A DNA stretch of 64,000 nt. Source: Aspidiotus rigidus. Lineage: Eukaryota > Arthropoda > Insecta > Hemiptera > Diaspididae. Each line of letters begins with the position of its first letter. The stretch's first letter is position 1. Below, one piece after another: positions 14,124-27,640 of this stretch. The notes under the pieces are model-generated. The model saw only the letters and a list, made by a program, of their open reading frames with translations. It was not told where the DNA came from and searched no databases. The DNA lies in assembly GCA_035079385.1 (NCBI GenBank), contig JAVHKY010000009.1, positions 868,001 through 932,000 on the forward strand. Direction: 5' to 3'. The translations under genes were made by a program, and so were the position numbers.

Positions 14124-14356
14124 CATTGACTATACATGTACCAGACAAATACTCGCACTGTTGAAAAAATCTTCACCTTGCTGGATACTGCCACCAGAGT
14201 GTGCTGTGTGTTAAGACATAGGTGTAAGAGAGCGGGAAAGATGTTCTGTCTCTTTTACTCGGCTGGTTAACACCTAGCACGCTCTTGTGGTAGTACCCAG
14301 CAAAATGAAAACTTTTTTAACAATGCGAGTATTTGTCTGATATGTGTATAGTCAAT
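14124..14356. mobile_element. hAT-like palindromic MITE, copy 1
   Basis: Ends CATTGACTATAC and inverse ATTGACTATACAC; the arms continue through CAGACAAATACTCGCA with few mismatches for about 90 bp. Flanks AGCGATGA and GGCAATGA match at 6 of 8 positions. The centre (GGTGTAAGAGAGCGGGAAAG, then TCTCTTTTACTCGGCTGGTT) is shared with the copy at 47454-47722. Confidence 0.75.
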
Positions 14357-14792
14357 GGCAATGAGTAGGTACATACCTCAAACGGAACGCTCCAGGTAAT
14401 TTTATTCTACCATTCCATTCCCAAGGTACGTACTTGGTACTACTTTCTAAACTTTCTTAACGTGAACAGAGTATAGTTGAACTATTGCTAATGAAGGCAG
14501 AGTATGCGCTGCTACGCACAGGCGCGTAGGTAGAAATAAATTTTGTGGGGTGTTAGAAAATTTTTAAAGGTAATTCAGAGAATAAATTATATTTTTACCT
14601 GTATCACAAGAGAACTAGTCGTTTGTTTAATACCTATATTTTTACCACTTTTCTTCGAATTTCTCGGGATGTTTGAACACCCAAAACACCCCCCCCCCCC
14701 TAAATACACGCCTGGCTACGCAGAATTTCTCCAAGACTTGCATTCAAAGGTGATGATGAGTGATAATAAATAAAGTATTTTTTGTCTTTTGC

Positions 14793-15075
14793 TTTTACAC
14801 TATTGCGGATAGTATAGTGTTTGCCTGATTCCTTATCTCGCCAATGTAATAAATAAAACTTTTGATTTCTGAATTTTGGTATAATCACTCTCATTTTATC
14901 AGTTTACATTTTACAAATTATTTGAACCCCAGATATTGAATGAAGAAAATATCACAATATTTCTCGATACAATCAATTAAGATGTAAAATAAAGATGTAT
15001 TGAAATGAAGTTTTGTCCTTCAGCGAGATAAGGAATCAGGTAAACACTGTACCATCTGCAATAGTGTGAAAGCCT
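14793..15075. repeat. Inverted pair with 48-bp arms
   Basis: TTTACACTATTGCGGATAGT onward, through GATTCCTTATCTCGC, is mirrored at about 15028-15073 (GCGAGATAAGGAATCAGG ...). The ~190 bp between carry no gene. Probably a decayed MITE. Confidence 0.6.
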
Positions 15076-15171
15076 TATGGTAGCTTGGAGGGCTCGATAC
15101 TTGCCAAAGCAAAACTAATCGCAAGGCGGTCGGGCCGCAACACGGTTGGGCCGTGCAGCGTACACTTATCA

Positions 15172-15975
15172 GTGAGTAAAAGGTGAACATTTTGACACAT
15201 GGAGTAAAATTTTGGGAATTCAAGTACAAAAATAGTCGCAATGAAAGGGAAATTTTATGTCCTGCAAGTTTTGTTCTTTTTGATTTCTTTGAAAACATCT
15301 TACTTGTTGAGATATATCAGTTTGAGGGAGTACATTGGTTAATGGATAAATACAATGGACTGTGTTATTTGGACCATAATATGCAAAACTTGACCAAGCG
15401 ACATTTTTGAGATTTTGGAGTTATATACACCGTTGGAAAGAGCTCAACGAACACTTTCCAACGGTGCTGATTAAAGAACTGTAAATGCAATACTCGTCAA
15501 ATAATTATGAATTAAAAATATCGACCTCCATCTATTTTTAAACACCCAATTTCCTTTAAGTCTAATAAATATCACAAAACTACGTGATTGTCGCTTGGTC
15601 AAGTTTTGCTTATTAGGGTCCATTTGTGATAACGCAACATGAATGTGAGTAGGTGTGAGTGAGCAGAAGTACATATTCTGCTGAAAATATGTCCATTTGG
15701 CATTTTGCTCCCCATAAGAAATACATGCAGAGCAAAGATGACCATATTAATTCAATATGAGATCTTAAAATTTACAGAAAAGTTTATATTGTAAATTTAT
15801 CAACTTCTCGCTATTTGGAAAAAAGATCTCTTTTTTTATATTTAATTGGTCGCTGAGTGATCTCTGCTCCACATGTATTTCTTACGGGAGCAAAATGCCA
15901 AATGGACAAAATCGATCTTTTATTGATAGTTGTAACGTCACAATAACACAGCCCATGGTTCACGTTCACCTTTTG
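15172..15975. repeat. Nested inverted repeats
   Basis: At least three inverted pairs are stacked here: TAAAAGGTGAAC (15178) with GTTCACCTTTTG (15965); GCAAAACTTGACCAAGCGAC (15382) with its mirror at about 15590; and CCAAATGGACA-type arms around 15690 and 15900 that include CATTTTGCTCCCCATAAGAA. A perfect hairpin CCGTTGGAAAG..CTTTCCAACGG lies at about 15432-15466. No coding region. Confidence 0.6.
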
Positions 15976-16543
15976 CTAAGGCGCTATACGATGTAGGTAT
16001 AATGGACCGCCATCTTGATTGCAGAAAATGTAAACACAAGGAAAACTTCCATAAGAGCCAATGTTAAATTTCAATAAATTCGTGATTTTCAATGAACGAT
16101 AACTCGAGATCGGTTTGATAGATTTTTTTGATATTACCCTCGTTGGAAAGAAAATTTTGTGGACAACAAATTATTTTCTCTCTGATTTTTCTCTAGAAGC
16201 ATTTTTTTCTGATTTATCGATCAATAAATGAAACACGTTTTTTCAGTCATTCTGTGTAACAAGTGTAGTTGTAAGTAGCCGCTACGTACAACTATTAATC
16301 GATAACTCCGAAAAAAATGCTTCTAGAGAAAAATCAAAGAGAAGATAATTTGTTGTCCATAAAATTTCCTTTCCACCAAGGGTAATATCAAAAAAATCTA
16401 TCAAGCCAATCTCGAGTTATCGTTCATTGAAAATCATAAATTTATTGAAATTCAACATTGGCTCTTATGGGAGTTTTTCTCGTGTTTACGTTTTCTGCAA
16501 TCAAGATGGTGGTCCATTATACCTACATCATAATAGCGCCTTA
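15976..16543. mobile_element. Large foldback element, 568 bp with ~250-bp arms
   Basis: The left arm from CTAAGGCGCTATACGATGTA onward is mirrored by the right arm ending TACATCATAATAGCGCCTTA. The arms include CCATCTTGATTGCAGAAAAT, the CTCGAGATCGG / CCAATCTCGAG pair and GCTTCTAGAGAAAAATC, leaving a short loop near 16250-16300. Arm identity is roughly 90% by eye. No coding capacity: a palindromic non-autonomous DNA element, superfamily unknown. Confidence 0.8.
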
Positions 16544-17340
16544 CTTTTGCTTCAGGCTGACAGAGGCGCGCTCTGGCGGCTGCACGGTCCGAAGACTAGA
16601 CGGCTGTATATTTTAGAAACAGAGCTCCGAGCCTCTGATCAGTAGGTGTACCGCACCTATCAAACAGATTCAGTGCAGACGTGCAGTGTAGACTGTACTG
16701 ACTGTATTTAGGGAGTGGAGAGTGTTGGTGTGTAGTTTATCAGTAGACAGTACTACTACAGTCCTACTCCTCTCCTATATCTAGTGTGTCGATCGAGGTG
16801 TAAGCGACGAAAAGTGTTTGTGCGCGTTTTTCATATCGCACGGCGTATTTTGTCTACTATTTTTCTTTCTTATTTAAAATATTAATCATCGATATCATTC
16901 TAATGTATTCTTATTCATCGATTAATTTTCCCTTCCATTCACTCCAGCTATTGTCGCTTTTCGTAGTTTCGTTTCTTTTCTGGTTTAATGAATAGATGGA
17001 GTGAGTTCGTATAATTGGTGTTGTGTTGTGTACCCTATTATGTGTTTTTAATCAGAAGTACAGATAGATCAATTTGATCGTAGAAGAAAATGTACGAATG
17101 ATCTCATTATTTGTAATCACGCGTCGATATTGAAAAGAATAAGAATCAGTTGCAGCAGATGTATCGGTAGAAGAGAGCGAACGAATGTGTACAAATAATT
17201 CGAATTCGTATCAGAATAGGAGGAACAAGCTTAGCCTGCCTACTTGAATTGGCACCATTCGCTGTATTCGTGCTAACCATTCGATGGATGAATTTGTGTG
17301 CAGGTAACATTATTATTTCTAGAGGACGCGTTTTCAACTT
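16544..17340. other. No gene seen; C+G-richer stretch
   Basis: 16550-16850 is richer in G and C than its neighbours and contains initiator-like TCAGT words, and a GCAG|GTAACA donor-like word lies at about 17302. These are far too weak to call a promoter or a first exon. Confidence 0.2.
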
Positions 17341-17368
17341 ATGCGATTTGTGAGGCAAGGTTACTTAC

Positions 17369-17532
17369 CGCTACCACTTTTCGCACGAAATTTCTGCACT
17401 CGGGTATTTGGATCAGCTGACATCGCGTTTCAACCCGAAATGCCGTGTTCTTTCGACGCCGCACCCGACACCCAAAGCTGAACGTCCCATCGCCTTCGTT
17501 TGGATAATCAGCCCTCAAGTTCACCGTTTCCA
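17369..17532 (-). other. Candidate host exon on the minus strand, next to a MITE
   Basis: Read on the minus strand, an open frame encodes RADYPNEGDGTFSFGCRVRR and continues through QIPECRNFVRKVVA, ending in GCG followed by GTAAGT, a strong 5' splice-site word (donor at 17368-17367). The composition is mixed and protein-like rather than low-complexity, and the segment is richer in G and C than its surroundings. Upstream, the frame meets an in-frame stop only a few bases inside the MITE at 17532-17988, so the MITE may have inserted in or beside the exon. I do not recognise a family. A chance frame beside a chance donor remains quite possible. Confidence 0.3.
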
Positions 17533-17988
17533 GTTGAATGGGAGTTCATGCTAAATGTGTTCTAACGCAAGAACACGAAACGTTAGATGTATTCTTCAAA
17601 CCTTCGAAATTTGTATCTCATGTTTGTCTTTAATTTGAGCGCGATACGAAGTTTCTATGTCTTTTCAGAGCCGAGTAAAGTAATGGACCAAAAATTAATC
17701 GATTTGCCAAGATCGGAATGAGAGTTGAAAATTCTCTTCCCCCTCATTTTGAAGATTTGAAGAGTTATTCGGCTATTTTTTCGTAATCAGCGTTCAATTT
17801 CTTTTCTAAATCGAAGCGAGTTTTCACTTTGGGTCAATTTTAGGCCTAATTTGACCCATTTCTCGTCAGAGAGAAGTCGTAGAAACTTCGTATTGGGCTG
17901 AAATTAAAGATTAACATGAGATACAATTTATATCCAACGTTCCGCGTTTTCGCGCTGGAACAGATTTAGCGCTGACTCCCATTCAACT
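17532..17988. mobile_element. Palindromic MITE with AGTTGAATGGGAGT ends
   Basis: Ends AGTTGAATGGGAGT and ACTCCCATTCAACT are perfect mirrors. The arms then align with gaps for about 130 bp, including ATCTCATGTTTGTCTTTAAT against its mirror ATCTCATGTTAATCTTTAAT, and GATACGAAGTTTCTA. The centre carries no coding frame. Confidence 0.75.
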
Positions 17989-19256
17989 ATATGTATACTG
18001 TATATGGAGTTGGCGCTCACAAGTTGAGTAAGAACGATAACCACCCAATCAATCGCTGCAGGTTGCTACCATACAAAATTGGATTGACGTATATCCAAAT
18101 CGACGATCGGGAAGAAGTTCCATTTTCTTAGAATGAGATTAATACGGCTAATTGAGATGTAAATATGCGTTACTAAGCTGATTTTTCGATGAGAAATTCA
18201 ATTATCATATTAGTTTTCCGATGCAAGTATCCCTGCTTCCAATATTGGCGTTTTTAGGTCGTGGTTTCTAAACAGTATTATCAACGATTGCGTGTTTGTC
18301 CAGGCCCCAGGGCCGTAGTTTGTCACATAATCATTTTGCATTTTTGTGTGTTGGGCCTGTTGCCGTTGTGGTGTTTACACAAACAGCGTATGGAGGAAAG
18401 AGACAATAAGAAGCGTCTTGTATTTGTTATCATCACAAACGTTCGCAAAGATCGGCGTATTAATTAATTTGATCGAATGTTCAAAATTGTTACTTCATTT
18501 TATTTCAATAACGGGAATTGTGAATTACTAACTACAGGAGGAAGCACAAATTGCAAAAAAGGGATCCTCATGCTGTAATCAAAGATTTCAAATCGTCTAT
18601 CTTACGACTCTTTATCTTATACGTATTAGTAATATAGATTCTTATGGTGGGTTGGTCGATTGGTGTAATCAGTAAATTACAATTTACAACGTAGGAACAT
18701 CAAGGGTGCTATCAGCCGGCCATCACCGTAGTGGATGAATTCATCTTATTGTTCCAGAAAATTTTCATTATCATCATAATTCGGCTGTCATTATTATCAT
18801 CCACTGTTTTAGTTTGAAACTGAGGAGTTATCTGTCAAAAGGGCAGCCGTGAGAAATAGCTGATTTTCAAAATACGTCTTTGAAGTTTTATGTTCAGATT
18901 ACTCATTCCACATTCATTTCATCAAAAAATCTATAATGACAAAAAATATTTTGCGTGTTTTCATCTTTACAGATCACTAATTATTTTTCAAATTGATCGA
19001 CAAATGAATCTGGGACAATCCCATAAAGATGTGTACCTCGGGTGCCCTTTTTATGGAGATGGGGTCAAGTGACCATAGACGATGTAATTTTTCATTTTTT
19101 CAAAATTTTGTATATTGATAGGAAATGGTTCAGAGAATTCAAAAATGTGGATCTCCTCAACTGTTCAAATTAATTGAAAAAGAAATGATCTGAGAATTAT
19201 TTTGCCCAAAATAACGAAACAAAATTAAAAATTCTCTGATGATGGCGGAAGACGTA
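17989..19256. other. No gene seen
   Basis: AT-rich sequence with short chance frames only. A 68-codon frame at 18261-18467 has no recognisable domain or splice context. Confidence 0.4.
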
Positions 19257-19370
19257 CGCAAATAGAATGGGTCACGTAAACGAACCCGCGAACCGCTTCC
19301 TCGCATTGTAATCAATATTTTTGCATGAAAGCGGATCGCGGGTTGGTTTAGGTGACCCATTCTATTTGCG
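19257..19370. mobile_element. Short palindromic MITE
   Basis: CGCAAATAGAATGGGTCAC is mirrored by GTGACCCATTCTATTTGCG; the arms continue through AACGAACCCGCGAACCGCTT against AAGCGGATCGCGGGTTGGTT. Total 114 bp, loop about 25 bp. Confidence 0.75.
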
Positions 19371-21273
19371 ATCAGACTATAGCTTCGGCTTTTTGTGTAT
19401 TTTGAAATTTGGAACAAAGTAGGATTAGCGAAATGTTGAAATTAGAATTTCCTGAGAATACCCATTCAAAATAAACGACCTGGTTTTGTGTTTTTTCTTG
19501 TAAGTGAAATCGATCGCAGTGGATCATTATTCATTAACAGGAGAAAATGATTGAAAATAGTAAGTAGGTTGATGTATCCTCGATCAATTGCATAAATAGA
19601 ATCGTGATTCGAATTATGAATACAGAACGTGATTTTCGATCACATAAAGTGATACCTGTTTTTATACGGAGCACTACTTTTTATATGGATGAGAACATGA
19701 TACAGACGATTTATTTATCACAGCGAATTTCCATATATTTCATTTTTTCAAAAAACTCGAATGAAGACTACTCAGGAAACATTAAAAATCAGTGAAATGA
19801 ATCTCTCTCCAACTTTTGTATATCTGACATTTAGAAATTCACAAACAATTAACGAGAACAAAGCTTTTGAAAATCATCACCTATGTTATTTAAATGGAGC
19901 GATTTTTTCTTTTGTCATGTTGGATCCACCTGCAGTGTAGCGCTCCTGGCGGAGCTAATATACGCAAATAGAAGTTTGGAAGTTGGAATAATCCACTGTC
20001 GACCCGATTTTTCAATGAAATGCGTAGCATAGTTTGAGGGCCCGGTATACTATTTTCCTATCATATCTTTTCATGTTTTCTTATGCGATCGGTTTGTGAT
20101 AGGTTCATCTTTCGAAAAGGAGACTTCGTCGTAACACTTTTTCATACGTTATGCTATTTCATAAGCGAAGAAAACAAGCAAGAAAAATATGAAAATGCGA
20201 ATATTTGAATAAATCAAAAAATAATTATTATGGATGTAAAAGTGTGGAATACCTAATTGTTTAGATGTTACATTGATAAGCGAAATCAAAAACAAATGCG
20301 ACAATTTTATTCATGTAAGAAGACTCCCAAATCCTTACCATTTCACAATTGAGACTCTGGTGAGATTAGTGACACCTTCCCCTCCTCCCGCGCACAATTC
20401 CCTGGGAAGAGAAAAAAGGAATAAGAGATTGAGAGATGAGGAATTAGAAAAAAAAAAAGATAGAATAGAAGTGAGTATTATTAAGAAAATTGAGGTTGGA
20501 TGTTTGTTTTACGTTATTCATTACCTACTTCAGTGACTATAGAATTTGCTTCAAGATTGAAAATTTACAAGCTTATTGCTGACTGTTCGTTCAACCTCTT
20601 AAAAAGTAGGTATATGAAAGTTCTTTCTTAGAAGAGAGGTGAGAGTTATCAAAAATATCGAGAATGAACGTCCGAACAGAGAAGTGAGTATTCCTGCCAT
20701 ACAGCTGATAACAAAAACGGGAAAATTGATAGACAGTGCGAGTGATATGGGCGGAAGATTTTTTACATTTTGTCTCAGATTTCTATGAAACATATGTTGT
20801 ATGAATGTCTGTGCAGTGTGCAGTTAGATATATTGTGTATGTGTACTAAATAATGTCTAGTTTTAAACGTGGTCCACTGGATGATTTCTTAACAGGGCTA
20901 TTTTCATAAATAATGTGAGATAACTTGAATAGATAACATATAAATATGCGTACATTTGTATTTTGAATTAATTACTGTAAAAATTTTTTCATTATTTTCT
21001 CATTTTTTGAAAACATCAGACATGGTATACTCTCAAGAAATTTTTCGGGGACACCACTGCCTAATAGATTCTTCAAGGAAGCATTTCTATTCATGAAAAC
21101 CATGAAAACTTACCGTCCATTCCGTGTCGAGTGTATCTGTCAGGGTTAAAGTGAGTATTTGGTTAAAGTACGTAAGCGCGGCAATTACAACGCTGAAGCA
21201 CGCGTACATACGTGTAAGCGTTGCTGGCCGTATATGTTTCCTTTAAAATGACGACTTTTTTCCTTTTTACCCT
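19371..21273. other. No gene seen
   Basis: AT-rich, no recognisable coding or transposon structure. An 87-codon frame at 20273-20536 ends in a Lys/Glu-rich run from A-rich DNA and looks spurious. Confidence 0.4.
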
Positions 21274-21402
21274 GGTTCGAGCCCCGCTCAAGATCCTCAC
21301 TTTTTTGGGGAGGATGAAATTTTTTTTTATTCAGAATTATGTAGAAAATTGATACAATTTTTTTGATCAACATTTTTAATTTTCATCTTTAAATTACGAT
21401 TT

Positions 21403-21748
21403 TGGAAGAACCTATAAATAGATCGATAGAATCAACATTAATTTGAGTTATTGATAGATTCAAAATTTGAATTAGACTAAGGAAGAAACCATTATAAATT
21501 GATGGAATCAACATTTAAATTAGACTCAGGGAGAAACCATAAATAGATTGATAGAATCAACATTTGAGTTGGACCCAGGAAGAAATCATAAAAAAATTGA
21601 TGGAATAAATATGTTTCAATTAGACTGAGAAAGAAACCATGAAAAATTGATAGAGTCAAAATTTGAATTAGACTAAGGAAGAATCCATTATAAATTGATG
21701 GAATCAACATTTAAATTAGATTCAGGGAGAAACCATAAATAAATTAAA
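21403..21748. repeat. ~49-bp tandem repeat, about 6-7 units, higher-order dimer
   Basis: Units follow GATRGAATCAACATTTRAAT then TAGACTNAGGAAGAAACCAT then an AT-rich spacer. The ~100-bp pair of units at 21450-21550 is nearly identical to the pair at 21646-21745, while the units between them are more diverged, so the array has a higher-order period near 198 bp. Confidence 0.8.
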
Positions 21749-21873
21749 AAAATTAAATTACAGTAGGTACTAAGTACAAGAAGAGAAATATGAAAAGACA
21801 TACGAAGACAAAGTACACACGTAAACACCCATACGAGTTGTCACGTACAAAATACATCGTATTAGCAAGCAAC

Positions 21874-21905
21874 GCCTCGTGGCCGAGCGGTGTACGGCGC
21901 TACCC
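21874..21905 (+). other. tRNA-like A-box fragment
   Basis: GCCTCGTGGCCGAGCGGTGT closely resembles the 5' part of leucine/serine tRNAs (GTGGCCGAGCGGTTAAGGCG consensus). No matching B box follows at the right distance; a GGTTCGAGCCCC word lies 600 bp upstream at 21274. Either a broken tRNA/SINE head or chance. Confidence 0.25.
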
Positions 21906-22184
21906 TGCATGCGCACACTCTCGCCGTAAAACGCTACCACGCCGGACGCGACCGAAAACACGCTCAGCGATGACGAAAAACCCACATTAACCGCATACCC
22001 AGATTAACCATAACATATCTAATACATTTTTGTTGACATATTATTATTCGTATAAGAATTTTAGTTTGAATTTTATATCAGCTGTACCATAAAAATACTT
22101 ATTGGAGCGTATCAACACTTTTGTCTTTCCGAATAAAAGTTAAAATCATACGTTTTTAGCAAAAATAAAGCATCTGTCAACAGC

Positions 22185-23854
<1,670 letters not shown>

Positions 23855-24395
23855 CTCTCATAAGAAACACACAGGAACGTTTCGATCATGCATTCAAATT
23901 GAAAAATCAGAAATAAATAAACAATTACCTTTGACTATACAAACTACAAACCAGTGGTAGTACGGACTGTTATTGCAAGGCTTCCGCGGTGGGGTAGTTT
24001 GAAGTCGACATCGCGTTGAGGAGGCAAAGAGAAGGTTACAACGAAAAAGATTTGTATCATCAGTTGCATAATCTACGCTACATCTGACTACGTAAGGCGT
24101 TATTTTATGAAGAGGATTTGTGCATCTGGTTGCAGACTTTGACTACATGCTACGCGTTAGGCATTATTCCCGCCTTCTCCCCTGAATGTCAGATTCAAGT
24201 TAACCTCACGTAGTATCAGTCCATAACTACAACTGGTTTGTAGTTTGTATAGTCAAAGAAAATTACGTGCTTATATTCAGAAGTAGGAATTAGTTCTCTA
24301 GTATTTGAAAATGTACCTGCGGTACTTTATTATTCATTTCTGGTTTTCAAATCTGAACGTAAGATCGAAACGTTTCTGTGTATTTCTTATGGAGC
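23855..24395. mobile_element. Palindromic MITE split by a nested MITE
   Basis: The outer arms CTCATAAGAAACACACAGGA ... ACGTTTCGATC (23857 onward) and the mirror of CGTTTCTGTGTATTTCTTAT (ending about 24392) align for about 70 bp. The element between 23929 and 24258 interrupts it. Confidence 0.65.
23929..24258. mobile_element. hAT-like palindromic MITE, copy 3 (nested)
   Basis: Ends CTTTGACTATACAAACTACA and the exact mirror TGTAGTTTGTATAGTCAAAG. Flanking 8-mers are ACAATTAC and AAAATTAC (7 of 8). Length 330 bp; interior without coding capacity. Confidence 0.8.
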
Positions 24396-26073
24396 ATTTT
24401 TTTGTTTACGAACCAAGTTGGTAATTTAGGGTAAAATTGACAATTTTAACGGACTATAGGGTACGTTAGGGTAAACGGATGCGGAGCTTGTGAATCGTGA
24501 CTTCCTGTATAATTTTTCTGTAAGTTTTACACAATGTTGCGTTGTGTTGCTCACGTGAAAATTGATATGAATTGCTACACTACGTTCGTAGAAAAATATC
24601 AACTTGAATTTCATTGTAAACTGCTGTACCCTTGCGCGTGTTTATTCATAAATCTTTCCTTCTTTATTGTTAAGTGAGTGGTGAGAATCAAATTGCGTTC
24701 TGTTTTGGTCGAAACGTTGAGTACACGTTCCTGAAGGTGACTCGATTGTATTCCCCGAAAAAGCTTTTCGCAGCTCGTATTTTCATCCTCTTTTTTTTAC
24801 TCCTCCCTTGCTTATATTGAGATACGACTATAAATATTTTTCCGGTTAGGCTTTTCGAACTAGCTCCTTGATTTCGCCTCAGCATGCGCAGATTTTGCGG
24901 AGGGAATCAAGGGTTAAATACCTCACCAAAAAGAGTGGGGGAAAAATCCAGAGAATGGTTTAAATTATACTATTTTGATCAGCAAGAAAATTTGCAATAA
25001 TGAGATCCCACTTCCAAAAAAAAAAAAAAAAACGTGTATCCGCGCCGGCTTCCGCTATTGACTTTGAAACCGCTTTTACCGAACAAGAGAAACCGCGTCG
25101 TTAGAAGTAGGTAGGTTAAAAATCTGATTGTAACGCGAATTCGCCTCGATTATTGATTAGAATATTGCAGTAGGTATGTCCTAGGTTGCTGATTTGTCAA
25201 AACTAAAAAGTGAACGAGGATTGAGTATTGCGACCCAAACAAAACGCATTCAATCTAATATGTAGTACATACGTATTGATTCTTTTCTTGTGTATGATGT
25301 TCAAAACACATTGTGGCTACAGTTTCGTTACGACTATCTTCAATATCAAAGTTGGTAAACATTTTTGAGAGTCGTTCAGTTTTCGAGTTGGTTGTGTTTT
25401 GTCATTTTCTTATCTTCTCGACTGATTATACTTCGTTAGTTAAAATGTTCAAAAATGAGATTCATTTTTTTTCCAACACTACCGCCGAAATTACTTTAAT
25501 TTAAGACAGCACAAATTGCGTTTATTCCACTGCTTTGACAACACGGACAAAACGTCAAAATAATGTCGAAAAAAATAATGTCTACACTGAGGACGAGTTT
25601 CATTAGTTGATGATTTCTATTGCGATCGGAGAACGACGTCATGCCATTAACTTATCACTCATCGTAATACAGCTGAAATTTCGGAAAGTGAACGAATAGG
25701 GAAGGTATATCGACAAACTGCTTTCGACATATGTTTAAAAAAATATCTTACAATGCGAGCAGAGCAACGATTCGTGAGGATCGCAATTCGTTCAATTAGC
25801 GGAGCTACTGCTGCACTGGTTGATAATTCTCTCTAATTTTGCTGCTCGTATAGTGATACACTATTTCCCCCTGTACAAAATACCTTTGATGACTGTATTA
25901 AACCTGATCGTAAGCTAACGCGAAATTTTAACATCTCGAAATGATATTTGTTTCGAACTGTGGATTTAAATTTACGTAGATTTAATTTTATACATGCATA
26001 ACTGGAGATGCATGTATTGTAGAATGATTTTCATCATTTCTTTGTTATAATATTTTTCTAATTTTTGTTGCAG
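24396..26073. other. No gene seen
   Basis: AT-rich with short frames only. An 18-bp A run at about 25015-25032 is followed by the G+C-richer word CGCGCCGGCTTCCGC. Confidence 0.4.
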
Positions 26074-26130
26074 AATCAATCGGAGCCTATTGTCCATCTT
26101 CGCGCTCGTCTGCATTGATCTCCAATTCTG
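26074..26130 (+). other. Candidate 57-bp host exon with signal-peptide-like coding
   Basis: A pyrimidine-rich tract ending TTTTTGTTGCAG precedes AATCAATCGGAGCC, and CCAATTCTG is followed by GTAAGC, so both splice sites look good. In the +1 frame the segment encodes INRSLLSIFALVCIDLQF, a basic residue followed by a hydrophobic core as in a signal peptide; the other two frames are not needed to be open. The G+C content exceeds that of the flanks. If real, it would be an early exon of a plus-strand gene whose other exons lie outside the recognisable parts of this window. Single short exons are easy to mis-call, so confidence is low. Confidence 0.3.
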
Positions 26131-27600
26131 GTAAGCTGAAATCTTTCTTGTGTGTTTACTTTACTTGCTTATCAAACTCGGATAACAACGTATCAACTCG
26201 GTATCGTCTTGAACTAGAATGAAGGTGAAATAAAATACGCGACTAATATAAGCTGCAATAAATTCGTAAACATTTTTTAGTGTACCCAATGAGCGATGTC
26301 GCGCGCCGGTGCGTGTGCGTGTGTGTGTGTGTGTGTTTAGTGTGTACCTCAGACGTTTCTCAAGTCCATTTGATCATATTGAGATTTGAACCTAGAGTTG
26401 GGGAGTTGGTAGCCCTGACAATATTCACCCTTTCGTTCAATGCTTTTTAAATGAAGAAATTTCACGCAGCATAATTATTAGGATATTGTTTTTTAAAGCA
26501 AATACAAGTATAAATTTTGTAGTCTGTATCATCAACATTAAATACAAAAAAAATTGTAGCAATAGATGATATATTGAAAAAATAAAAGTTGATTGAAAAT
26601 CAATGTATGAACCTACATAAATTCTCTGATTCACCCTTTCAGTAGCGCTCTCTAATGTAGGTTTAAACCCCAATCCTCTTTACTCTGTACACGCAATGAA
26701 GAAAATTATGATCGTCGCATCACATCATTATTTTGAATACTTTCAACAGACGCACACACGATACCGTTTATTCTGTTTTTTTACGCTCGGTACGGCATAT
26801 CGAAAAAATTTTTCAATGCCTCCAGTAATTACGAAACCTATTCAACTCTGTAGTACTCAGTATTGAATTACATTTACCGGCCTGCGAAAAAATAGAGAGA
26901 GCACAAGAAAAAAGAAAGAAAATCGTAAACATTTCATTGAAATCAACATGGTACAATAAGTAAACGATAAAAAAGAAGATTGAACTTCAAAACAAATTAT
27001 CAAACGCGAGCGTAATTTTCCTGTACAAAAAAGTAAACTCCAACGCCATTCGTCGTCCTTTCACGTAAAAATATAAAATTATACATCAATGACATATCAT
27101 GAAATGAAATGAAATAAAACGAGAGGAGAGTTTGCGGTTGTTGCACGTATTGTTATGATCGAATATAGACTGTCAGCACAATTTGAAGAAGAGAAATAAT
27201 AGTTTGTTTTCACACGTTATATTACTAATTCACATTGGACACTTCAGGCCTATGAGTCTCTAGTCAAACCGTTCAACAGCAAAGTGGGTTAGCACTATAC
27301 AGGAACAACATTTGACTGTAGGAGAAATAATACTGATTTTGTGCATGATATCTTGGAGTTTATATAGGGTAGTTTCTGGGCTTATAGAGTGATACAAGTT
27401 GTTCAAGAGAGTTCATAGTTTACAAGATATACGAGTAGAAAATACAGTGATATTAGTTAATTTAGGTATTATGTAAAGTATGAAGATCGAAAAGGGTATA
27501 TAAGATTTAAATAGTAGTAAGGATACTTAATAATAAGATAATTATAAGAGTTTAAAGTACATGCAGATTTGATAATAAGGATAACTAATAATCTATCTAA
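26131..27600. other. No gene seen
   Basis: AT-rich; a GT/GTGC dinucleotide tract lies at about 26308-26334. No recognised coding region or repeat family. Confidence 0.4.
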
Positions 27601-27640
27601 TCTAATATATAAAATAAAAGAATGTTTGTCTGTATGTATG
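27601..27640 (+). other. Helitron-5'-end-like sequence
   Basis: TCTAATATATAAAATAAAAG then AATGTTTGTCTGTATG follows an A. Many arthropod Helitrons start TCTA(T)ATATATAAAA..TGTTTGTCTGTCTG and insert between A and T (family knowledge). I could not locate a matching hairpin-CTRR 3' end. Confidence 0.3.

Noticed and set aside
16620..17310. Promoter and first exon of a host gene
   Set aside because: Only initiator-like words and a possible donor; no frame or other support.
21274..21287. B-box-like GGTTCGAGCCCCGC as part of a tRNA gene
   Set aside because: No A box or cloverleaf at the proper distance upstream.
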